Below are positions 7,001 through 12,830 of a stretch of DNA of 17,708 nucleotides, piece after piece. A model generated the notes under the pieces. It was given only the letters and a program-made list of their open reading frames with translations. It was not told the DNA's origin and ran no database searches. This DNA comes from an uncultured Rikenellaceae bacterium (lineage in GTDB: Bacteria > Bacteroidota > Bacteroidia > Bacteroidales > Rikenellaceae). The position numbers were made by a program, and so were the translations under genes. Where the stretch lies: the NCBI GenBank assembly GCA_947054185.1, contig CAMRVW010000025.1, positions 1 through 17,708 of the forward strand, read 5' to 3'. Position 1 is the first letter of the stretch. Each line of letters opens with the position of its first letter.

Positions 7001-8270
7001 CAACATACGTTCTCTCAGGCTCATACCGGAAGAGTCGTTGTGGCGTCCGCGCATAGATGTGGTGGTGCAGACCTCGGGTCAGCTGCGCGATATAGCCTCT
7101 TCGCGCCTTGAACTGATAGGCAGAGCCGTACGCATGGCGGCACAGGCCGACGACAAGGGCGACAACTATGTGCGCGAGGGGCTGATAGGTGCCGAGCGAC
7201 TGTTGCTCGAGCGCGGATTTTCGCCGGCGGATGCCCGCAGGTATTCGTCAGAGCGTGTCTTCGGCGGCGTGGGCGGCAATTACGGCACCGGCATAATGGG
7301 CCTTGTGGAGGGTGGCGACAGGTGGGAAGACCGTGGTGAGATAGCTCGCAGATATATCGACAACATGGGTGCCGCATATTCCGATCCCCACCGGTGGGGC
7401 GACATGCACAAAGGGGTGTTCGAGGCGGCGCTGCTTAACACCTCCGTTGTGGTGCAGCCACGCTCGGGCAACACGTGGGGCCCGTTGAGCCTCGACCATG
7501 TCTATGAGTTCATGGGCGGGCTGTCGGCAGCCGTCGAGAGCGTCACGGGCAACGACCCCGCCGCCTATTTCAACGACTTCCGCAACATGGCGCGTCCCAA
7601 GATGCAGCCACTCAAAGAGGCCATAGGCGTGGAGACGGCGTCGACATTGTTCAATCCCAAATATATTGCCGCCATGACCCGCGGCGGAGCCTCGTCGATG
7701 GAGCATTTCGCCGAGACATTCCGTAACACGTACGGATGGAACGCCATGAAGCCCTCGGCCATAGACCGGCACATTTGGGAGAGCTGTTACGACATATTCA
7801 TAGACGACCGTTACGATATGGACATTGAGAAAATTTTCCGCGACAAAAATCCATACGCTTTGCAGGAGATGACCGCCGTTATGCTCGAAGCGGCGCGCAA
7901 AGGCATGTGGCAGGCCTCTGACGAGCAGGTGCGCACCTTGGCGGGGTTGCATGCCGATCTGGTGGTCGACGCCGAGGCGGGTTGCAGCGGTTTTGTGTGT
8001 GACAACGCCAAGTTGAGACGCTTCATATCGGAGAAGGTGGCCCCCGAACGGAGCCGCGATTATAACAAGAGTATAGATGCGGCGCGGCAGGTGAGCCTCT
8101 CGCAGGACGAGGCCGACAGGAGCATGGTGCTCAAAAAGGAGCAGACAGAGCTCGCGCCCGCCGACAAGCCGCAAGATGCGCACAGCGAAGAATATTCTTT
8201 GTATGTGATGGTGGCGGCGGTGGTCTCTCTGTTTGTCCTGTTGGCGTTGAAAAGAAAAAAGAGAGCGTGA
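4050..8270 (+). CDS. hmuS: CobN-type chelatase homologue HmuS
   Basis: HmuS belongs to the large-subunit family of cobalt and magnesium chelatases (CobN/ChlH/BchH). In Bacteroidales hmu loci it is thought to work in reverse, removing iron from haem without oxygen; I recall this reported for a Bacteroides homologue. The product is 1406 residues. The family core is clear at HFGTHGSLEFIPGK (His544, His548, Glu552), with GGNYGTG and LFNPKY motifs later on. A single N-terminal membrane segment (about 8-26) follows K-R-R, and a C-terminal one (about 1380-1400) precedes K-R-K-K-R, so both ends should be cytoplasmic and the bulk periplasmic. I chose ATG 4050, which sits behind an AAAAAAGA stretch; an in-frame GTG at 4014 would add 12 poor-looking residues. 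No ChlI/CobS or ChlD/CobT subunit is nearby. Confidence 0.88.
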   Translation: MNITKRRCVAAAVIALVVAVLSVAYIETASPTRVAMLNFPDFTVEKMIRSNDNDFVSIESVPLDRCDDIEDYDLVLVRVHGTSLTADHLACMERAIERGVAVFATESDNDRINSLGDGERAYLAALMDNEAAVNFRSLLGYARRRIDGKLFFNRPYCEPVVVPQDYYFHLGEDNFFATYEGYLDYYRASGRYREGAPRVALLAGNVNMQNSNPEHFEALIEGLEARGLNVFPISSFGVKRLEMLSEVAPDVIVNRPHGRLVMGEGDMGADMLRRIDAPMLAPVTVSEPYDEWLESARGMGGGGMTSMSVVMPELDGAIAPFAVAAQFDRGGLNVFDAIPGHTDKFCSLVERFARLRRLDNRDKKVAIYYYKGNGKGALSAADMEGLPSLYNTLRLLQREGYDLTGLPEDAEALGKMIQRQGAVLGPYALGTFDEFVKRGNPELVPVDTFETWAAEVLPQKLTEQLRERYGKAPGDYMGVDNRSGSHLAVARLRFGNVVILPQPLPAVGDDVDKIVHGVEGAPAYPYVASYLWVRKGFGADAVVHFGTHGSLEFIPGKQLALSDYDWSDVLIGDMPNFYIYTIGNIGEGIVAKRRTYATLVDHLTAPFMEGGLYDDLWRLKERIDRFESAEAGPVKEGYRATITELAASEGITSALGADSTSLMTDGDIERVHIYLEEVYGAKVTDGLYTLGVPYSADKAASTARAISVDPVRYALASVDAANGRIDPRDTDNPLFMRTRYGAVADRVITRALAGESPERIFESVVSTADRALYEATTAEALAAERRRKSAMREMMAAPARDTMPQFLDERGMVVYVPQSKPERQPSMMDKMAQAEPVSMSGVRNRTEESVAAMAALKKAIEGVRTVYGNLLSSTRLEQKALIRALAGRYIAPSSAGDPIVNPGAVPTGRNFYSINPETTPTQEAWSVGRRLAESLLEAELERSGAYPRKVSFTLWSTDFISSEGATVAQILYLLGVEPLRDGFGNIRSLRLIPEESLWRPRIDVVVQTSGQLRDIASSRLELIGRAVRMAAQADDKGDNYVREGLIGAERLLLERGFSPADARRYSSERVFGGVGGNYGTGIMGLVEGGDRWEDRGEIARRYIDNMGAAYSDPHRWGDMHKGVFEAALLNTSVVVQPRSGNTWGPLSLDHVYEFMGGLSAAVESVTGNDPAAYFNDFRNMARPKMQPLKEAIGVETASTLFNPKYIAAMTRGGASSMEHFAETFRNTYGWNAMKPSAIDRHIWESCYDIFIDDRYDMDIEKIFRDKNPYALQEMTAVMLEAARKGMWQASDEQVRTLAGLHADLVVDAEAGCSGFVCDNAKLRRFISEKVAPERSRDYNKSIDAARQVSLSQDEADRSMVLKKEQTELAPADKPQDAHSEEYSLYVMVAAVVSLFVLLALKRKKRA

Positions 8271-8992
8271 TGGATAGCTTTTTACAATTTATATTCGTGC
8301 TTGCGGCGGCCAAATATTGTGTCAATGCGGCGCTGACACGGCGGGTGTGGCTCATGGCCTTATATGCGGCCGTTATGGCTGTGACGGCATTTGCCGTTCA
8401 TCCGGTGGTGATAGGATGGCGTGGCGACATGGCGGAGGAGCTGTTGGTAAACGGCGCCATTGTGGCCGACGTCGCACTGCTGATAACGTTAGAGGCGGTG
8501 GCGGGCATCTTTATAAGCGTATTCGTGCTTGACAACTATTTCATGCCATCGCACAAGAGGCGGCGCAGTGTGTTTGTGCTCAAAGTATTGCCCGGGGTGG
8601 TGTGCTTTGTTGCCGCGGCATATTTCGAGTCGCTGTTTTTTCGGTCGTTCGCGGGCATGGAGTTCGCAACGGGGGCGGCCCTTTACGGCTGCATCGTCTT
8701 TGCGGTGGTGTTCGGCGGGTCTATGGCGGCGTCGGGATTGATGCCCGGCGAGAGCGTGAAGCTGGAGTCAAGGATAATACTCGATATGGCGATATTGTTT
8801 GTCGGGCTCTTTGTTGGCGCCTCGGTAACCTCTTACAACACCTCGGGTGGCCATACGCAGGTGGAGACAGCGCCTCTCCTGGCTCTTGCGGCGATGGTCG
8901 GCACAGGCGTGGCGGCGGGGTATGGGTGGCATAAGGTTTCGCCTGCCGTCAGGGGGTTGTGGCGGCGGCTGATGGCACGGCGGGCTGATTGA
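8270..8992 (+). CDS. hmuT: Polytopic membrane protein HmuT
   Basis: This 240-residue protein is at the hmuT position of the hmu locus and has no domain of known chemistry that I can see. About six or seven hydrophobic segments are visible, at roughly 5-22, 27-45, 61-90 (long), 101-120, 133-152, 170-186 and 202-219, with basic loops (SHKRRR near 95-99, and the C-terminal WRRLMARR), so it is an inner-membrane protein. Its ATG shares a base with the hmuS stop codon (TGATG), which implies translational coupling; an in-frame GTG three bases earlier is less likely. Co-expression with a chelatase and an ExbBD-like pair suggests a structural or adaptor role in one membrane complex, or movement of iron or porphyrin. 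Function is inferred from position only. Confidence 0.75.
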   Translation: MDSFLQFIFVLAAAKYCVNAALTRRVWLMALYAAVMAVTAFAVHPVVIGWRGDMAEELLVNGAIVADVALLITLEAVAGIFISVFVLDNYFMPSHKRRRSVFVLKVLPGVVCFVAAAYFESLFFRSFAGMEFATGAALYGCIVFAVVFGGSMAASGLMPGESVKLESRIILDMAILFVGLFVGASVTSYNTSGGHTQVETAPLLALAAMVGTGVAAGYGWHKVSPAVRGLWRRLMARRAD

Positions 8993-9058
8993 CACGGTGC
9001 ACCTGCACAGACGGTGGGTGTGAATGATTTAAGGAAAACTAAAAAAAAACAGACTTGT

Positions 9059-9643
9059 ATGGATTTTATAAACAACGCTTTGTACTGGCTTACCACGGGC
9101 ATGCTCGTGCCGGTCATTATCTTTCTGCTTTTCTTCTTCGTGCGTTCGCTTTTGCTGACAGGATGCTTTTACGGCCGCTATGTGGCGCGCATGAAGGTCA
9201 ATGTCAGGGTGCGGCAAAGTCTCGACCGAATGACGGTGGGCGAGTTTCTCGACACGTTGGGCGATTACCCCGAGGGGAGCGCCTTGGTGGCTTCGCTCGG
9301 TCGCATGTCGCGGTTTCGCACCTCGGCGCCGGCGATTGATCGCACGCTCGGCGATTATGAGATTGCCGCCTCTAAGGAGCTGGGCAAGTCGAAGCTGTTG
9401 ATAAAGTTGGGCCCGGTGTTGGGGCTTATGGGCACCCTTATACCCATGGGGCCTGCTCTGACGGGCCTTGCCACGGGCGATGTGGCGGCCATGGCACAAA
9501 ACATGACGGTGGCATTTGCAACCACGGTGGTGGGGCTGGTGATAGGCACCGTGGGTTTCATGACCTTGCAGGTGGGGCAAAGGTGGAGTGCCGACGACAT
9601 GAACATATTGGAATATGTGGCCTCGACACTTAAAGAGAGATAG
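9059..9643 (+). CDS. hmuU: MotA/TolQ/ExbB-family channel HmuU
   Basis: This is a 194-residue proton-channel subunit of the TolQ/ExbB type. It has the expected three membrane segments: about 12-36, then a long cytoplasmic stretch, then 114-136 with the diagnostic GPVLGLMGTLIPMGPAL, and 147-172 (MTVAFATTVVGLVIGTVGF) with the threonines lining the family's proton path. Such proteins pair with an ExbD/TolR/MotB-like partner and turn proton flow into mechanical work. HmuV, whose start lies one base beyond this stop codon, is the obvious partner. I chose ATG 9059, behind an AAGGAAAACTAAAAAAAAA stretch; an in-frame GTG at 9014 would add 15 charged residues not seen in the family. Confidence 0.85.
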   Translation: MDFINNALYWLTTGMLVPVIIFLLFFFVRSLLLTGCFYGRYVARMKVNVRVRQSLDRMTVGEFLDTLGDYPEGSALVASLGRMSRFRTSAPAIDRTLGDYEIAASKELGKSKLLIKLGPVLGLMGTLIPMGPALTGLATGDVAAMAQNMTVAFATTVVGLVIGTVGFMTLQVGQRWSADDMNILEYVASTLKER

Positions 9644-9644
9644 C

Positions 9645-9974
9645 ATGACACAAAAAAGGAAAAGACTCTTTACGGAAGAGGACCACGACCCCATGTCGAT
9701 GCTGACCAACCTTTTCGACGTGGCCATGGTGTTTGCCCTGGCTCTGATGGTGGCCCTGGTGACACGATTCGACATGAACGAGATATTCTCGCGGGAGGAT
9801 TACACCGTGGTTAAAAATCCCGGCACCGAACAGATGGAGATAATAACCAAAAAGGGGGATAAGATAGAGAAATATACCCCCTCTGACGATTCGTCGGGCG
9901 GCGGGGCACGTGGTAAGCGTGTCGGTACGGCCTATCAGCTGCCATCGGGCGAGATAATATATGTTCCCGAATAA
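9645..9974 (+). CDS. hmuV: DUF2149 ExbD-like membrane protein HmuV
   Basis: This small 109-residue protein has a cytoplasmic basic N-terminus, one membrane segment (about 22-40) and a periplasmic tail ending in a QLPSGEIIYVPE strand. An aspartate (Asp25) lies at the start of the membrane helix, resembling the position of the proton-carrying Asp of ExbD and TolR. The DUF2149 assignment rests on the DHDPMSMLTNLFDVAMVFA segment and its place at the end of a hmu locus. It follows hmuU by one base, so both are probably made in fixed proportion. Glycine- and serine-rich residues 81-90 form a short linker before the tail. All its isoleucines are ATA codons. Confidence 0.78.
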   Translation: MTQKRKRLFTEEDHDPMSMLTNLFDVAMVFALALMVALVTRFDMNEIFSREDYTVVKNPGTEQMEIITKKGDKIEKYTPSDDSSGGGARGKRVGTAYQLPSGEIIYVPE

Positions 9975-10043
9975 GAGTGGTGTGCTTTCGGTTTGACGAG
10001 AGCCCGTTTTCGCCTATGAAGGGTAAATACCTAAATTGCGGTA

Positions 10044-10074
10044 TTGTCAAAGGTCGTCTTATCGCTTACCTTTG
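10044..10074 (+). promoter_or_regulatory. Promoter of the hemerythrin-regulator operon
   Basis: TTG (10044-10046), a 20-base spacer and TACCTTTG (10067-10074) fit the Bacteroidetes consensus exactly. The expected transcript start, near 10081, is only a few bases ahead of the ATGs at 10084 and 10090, so the mRNA would be leaderless or nearly so. No terminator is obvious between hmuV and this promoter, so some read-through from the hmu operon is possible. Confidence 0.8.
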
Positions 10075-10089
10075 CCGAAAATTATGTGT

Positions 10090-10761
10090 ATGTATCGCTT
10101 GGGCAGATATAGAGAGGACGATCGCATGGGCGACCTTATAAGTGACAACTATCAGCTGTTGTTGGTGCTTAGCCGCTTTGGCATATCGCTCGGTTTCGGT
10201 GACAGCCGGATAGGGCAGGTGTGTCGGCAAAACGGCGTCGACACGGCCACGTTTCTGGCTGTGGTCAACTTCATAACCGGCGGGGAGGTCGACCTCGATT
10301 TTTCGATAGAGGCCATGATGGGTTATCTGCATCTGGCGCACGATTATTACACCGGCTTCCGTCTGCCTGCCATAAGGGCGAAGCTCATAGAGGCGCTGGG
10401 CGACAGCGGCGGCGATGTGTCGCGGGCCGTGATAAGGTTTTTCGACGACTATTGCGCCGAGGTGGGCGGTCACATGGATTACGAAGAGAAAAACGTGTTT
10501 CCATACGTGCGCGAGCTTTTGGCCGGACACCGCAAGAGCGGATACGACATAGCCATATTCCGCAAGAGACACGACCGTGTCGAGGCCAAACTCACCGAGC
10601 TTAAGAATATACTTATCAAATATTATCCCGGCGACAGCAGCAACGAACTTAACGGCGTGTTGTTCGACATATTCGCTTGCGAGCAAGATCTGGCCTCTCA
10701 CAATATGGTTGAGGATATATTGTTTGTGCCGGCGGTCACAGAGCTTGAGAAAAATGTGTAA
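10090..10761 (+). CDS. Hemerythrin-like di-iron protein (RIC/YtfE type)
   Basis: This cytoplasmic protein (223 residues) is predicted to hold a di-iron centre. The N-terminal part (about 10-60), with SRFGISLGFGDSRIGQVC and GVDTATFLAVVN, resembles the ScdA-type domain found in front of hemerythrin domains in iron-centre-repair proteins. The hemerythrin part supplies the iron ligands: HLAHDYY, GGHMDYEEKNVFPYV (H-x3-E), FRKRHDRVEAKL and SHNMVEDILFVPAV (H-x3-E). RIC proteins repair iron-sulphur or di-iron centres damaged by nitric oxide or oxidants; that role here is by family. The gene overlaps the downstream regulator by 8 bases and follows the hmu operon. ATG 10090 begins the conserved YRLGRY segment; ATG 10084 would add two residues. 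Confidence 0.85.
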   Translation: MYRLGRYREDDRMGDLISDNYQLLLVLSRFGISLGFGDSRIGQVCRQNGVDTATFLAVVNFITGGEVDLDFSIEAMMGYLHLAHDYYTGFRLPAIRAKLIEALGDSGGDVSRAVIRFFDDYCAEVGGHMDYEEKNVFPYVRELLAGHRKSGYDIAIFRKRHDRVEAKLTELKNILIKYYPGDSSNELNGVLFDIFACEQDLASHNMVEDILFVPAVTELEKNV

Positions 10762-11371
10762 GAGGGTCAAGATCGTTGTTGCCGAGCCGTCGCTCATAAT
10801 ACGAAGCGGTGTCATGGCGGTGCTGAGGCGCCTGCCGTCGGTCGACTTGCAGGTCGAGGAGGTGGCCGACGTCATGCAGTTGCCGGCATCGGTGCGTTGG
10901 CATAAGCCCGACGTGTTGATAATAAACCCATCCGTGACGGCTCATTTCTCGCTTGCGCAGCTTAAGTCGGAGGGCGGAGGCGAGCCTCCCAAATGTGTGG
11001 CATTGCTCAACTCGCTTGCCGACGATGCCGCCATGAAGCTCTATGACCGGGTGATAACGGTCTATGACTCGTCCGACAGCATTGCCGAAAAGATCATGGA
11101 CGTGGTTGGTGGCCGCACGAAGACTGAGGTGCAATCGGGCACACTGAGCGTACGCGAGAAAGAGATAGTGATAGGCGTCGTCAAAGGTCTTACCAACAAG
11201 CAGATAGCCGATGCTCTTTGCATCTCGACCCATACAGTGATAACCCATCGCCGCAATATATCGTCCAAGTTGCAGATACATTCGGCGGCCGGGCTTACCA
11301 TATATGCCATTGTCAACAAGTTGGTGGAGTTTGACCAGATAAGTTCGCTGATAAGCAAGGGGATAGATTAA
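10754..11371 (+). CDS. LuxR-family regulator with degenerate receiver domain
   Basis: This 205-residue DNA-binding protein has a response-regulator layout: a receiver-like fold at about 5-118 and a LuxR/NarL helix-turn-helix at 131-188 (LSVREKEIVIGVVKGLTNKQ, then ISTHTVITHRRNISSKL). The receiver lacks the usual chemistry. The expected phospho-accepting Asp is Asn58 in DVLIINPS, and the N-terminal acidic pair is reduced to AEP (10-12). It should therefore not be switched by a normal histidine-kinase phosphotransfer; no kinase gene is nearby. The ATG lies inside the end of the hemerythrin gene, so the two are translationally coupled. A role in controlling the hemerythrin or iron/NO response is inferred from this pairing. 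Confidence 0.82.
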   Translation: MCKRVKIVVAEPSLIIRSGVMAVLRRLPSVDLQVEEVADVMQLPASVRWHKPDVLIINPSVTAHFSLAQLKSEGGGEPPKCVALLNSLADDAAMKLYDRVITVYDSSDSIAEKIMDVVGGRTKTEVQSGTLSVREKEIVIGVVKGLTNKQIADALCISTHTVITHRRNISSKLQIHSAAGLTIYAIVNKLVEFDQISSLISKGID

Positions 11372-11419
11372 GTCGTGGCGGGTGCGATGTGTCGCAAAAA
11401 TAAAAAAGTGTCAATATAA

Positions 11420-11448
11420 AAAGAGACGTCAGAGCCATACGTCTTTTT
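11420..11448 (+). terminator. First of two tandem terminators
   Basis: AAAGAGACGT (11420-11429) pairs with ACGTCTTTTT (11439-11448), one G-T pair included, around a 9-base loop. The stem ends in a run of T. It lies about 50 bases beyond the regulator stop codon. Confidence 0.6.
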
Positions 11449-11451
11449 GAG

Positions 11452-11478
11452 GCCGGGTTGTAATGCCCGGCTTTTTTT
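11452..11478 (+). terminator. Second tandem terminator, strong
   Basis: GCCGGG (11452-11457) and CCCGGC (11466-11471) form a GC-only stem with an 8-base loop, followed by seven T (11472-11478). This is a classic intrinsic terminator closing the hemerythrin-regulator operon. Confidence 0.85.
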
Positions 11479-11527
11479 GTGGGTGATGCATAGGTTTTTA
11501 GTGTGCGCATGGTCTGTGATTGTATAC

Positions 11528-11571
11528 TGTCGTAAAATTTTGGTATGCTTGTTGCAATTGTTTTTACGACA
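11528..11571 (+). promoter_or_regulatory. 10-bp inverted repeat ahead of the exported hydrolase
   Basis: TGTCGTAAAA (11528-11537) and TTTTACGACA (11562-11571) are exact reverse complements separated by 24 bases. They lie 36 bases ahead of the hydrolase ATG. They could be half-sites for a dimeric regulator or the stem of a leader hairpin. No TAnnTTTG promoter could be placed with confidence in 11480-11606, so the element may cover or replace the promoter region. Confidence 0.5.
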
Positions 11572-11606
11572 CACTGCAATGTGATTATTAAACGAAAACC
11601 ACAAAT

Positions 11607-12737
11607 ATGAAAAAGATTCTATTGACACTTTTGTTCGGATCGCTTGTTTTTTCCGCTTCGGCGATAAAATACGGCACCATAAGAACAGTTACCCTTCCCG
11701 CCTCGGAGTATGCCTCTCACATATCGGGGTTGCGTCAGGTTGTTCCTGCGGCCGATACCACAGGCCGGATAACGGTGGAGGTGATCGCATACCGCACCTT
11801 AGATCCGCGTGGTATTCCCGTCATGGCCTCGGGCATTGTGACCTATCCTGCCGACAAACCGTTGAAGGGGGTGGTCATGGGGCAGCACGGCACCATAATG
11901 GCCGACAGGCAGGCGCCCTCTAACTATTATTACGCCACCGAGGCCTCGCAGCTGGCCACATACGGCTATATGGTGATAACGCCCGACTATATAGGTTACG
12001 GCACCACCGCCACCATGCCGCACCCCTATCTCGATGTGGACAACACCGGCAGGGTGAGCGTCGATATGCTCTTTGCCGTGCGTGACATGATGGCCAAGAG
12101 GGGCATGGAGCTTGGCGACAGCGTCACCGTGGTGGGGTATTCGCAAGGTGCGGCGGCAGCTCTGTCGTTCCAGAAGATGGCCGAAGAGCAATATGGCGAC
12201 CGCATAAAGATAAAACACACATACATAGGCGGCGGTCCGTATGACCCCATGCTCACCTTTGAGATACTCGACAAGTTGGGTGTTGCTTACCATCCGTGCC
12301 TTGTGCCTCTCTCTGTCATAGGGTTCGATTACGGCTCCAACCTTGGCCTTGACCTTGCGGCGGTGTTTGAAGGCGGCCTTAAAGATCATTATGACGAATG
12401 GGTGCTTTACAAACAGTTCGACACATCGCAGGTCGACTCGCTCATAGGCACCACAAGGCTCGACGCCATAGTGTCTCCGGCTCTCTTCAGCGGTGACGCC
12501 TCTTCGGAAAGTTTTGCCAATGCGCTGATAAACAACAGGCTGACAGGATGGAAACCTCAGGCACCGCTGTATATCTTCCATGCCAAAGACGACACTTACG
12601 TGCCTGTGCAGAACGCGTATGCCCTCGTTAAATCGCTTGAGGCACAGGGATTCACCGATTATACCTTCAAAGAGGTGCCGGGCGACCACATAACACCGTT
12701 GTTTATGATAGACGTGCTCAATATGCTCGGCAGATAA
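11607..12737 (+). CDS. Exported alpha/beta hydrolase (lipase/esterase-like)
   Basis: This 376-residue protein has a signal peptide (MKKILLTLLFGSLVFSASA, cleavage after about 19) and an alpha/beta-hydrolase fold. The nucleophile elbow is G-Y-S-Q-G with Ser179; the acid is probably Asp328 or Asp329 in HAKDDTYVPV, and the base His361 in VPGDHITP. GQHGTIMADRQAPS (92-105) is the oxyanion-side loop, and YIGYG (128-132) follows. The layout recalls secreted lipases of the LIP type and related esterases, so an ester or acyl substrate is expected, but the specific substrate cannot be read from sequence. No lipobox is present, so it should be periplasmic or secreted. It is a single-gene unit, preceded by tandem terminators and closed by a bidirectional one. 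Confidence 0.8.
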   Translation: MKKILLTLLFGSLVFSASAIKYGTIRTVTLPASEYASHISGLRQVVPAADTTGRITVEVIAYRTLDPRGIPVMASGIVTYPADKPLKGVVMGQHGTIMADRQAPSNYYYATEASQLATYGYMVITPDYIGYGTTATMPHPYLDVDNTGRVSVDMLFAVRDMMAKRGMELGDSVTVVGYSQGAAAALSFQKMAEEQYGDRIKIKHTYIGGGPYDPMLTFEILDKLGVAYHPCLVPLSVIGFDYGSNLGLDLAAVFEGGLKDHYDEWVLYKQFDTSQVDSLIGTTRLDAIVSPALFSGDASSESFANALINNRLTGWKPQAPLYIFHAKDDTYVPVQNAYALVKSLEAQGFTDYTFKEVPGDHITPLFMIDVLNMLGR

Positions 12738-12770
12738 GCGCCCCGGGTTCGCATCATGGCAGGGTGATAA

Positions 12771-12816
12771 AAACAGAGACACGAGGCGGATCGTTCCGTC
12801 TCGTGTCTCTGTTTTT
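12771..12816. terminator. Bidirectional terminator between convergent genes
   Basis: A 20-bp stem, AAACAGAGACACGAGGCGGA (12771-12790) with its complement at 12795-12814 (one G-T pair), closes on the 4-base loop TCGT. A T-run follows on the plus strand and an A-run precedes the left arm, so it can stop transcription of the hydrolase from the left and of the hexosaminidase from the right. Confidence 0.88.
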
Positions 12817-12830
12817 ACAGGTAATCTCTT

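Noticed and set aside
7248..8183. A 311-codon open frame antisense to the end of hmuS
   Set aside because: Shadow of the sense gene; no supporting motif.
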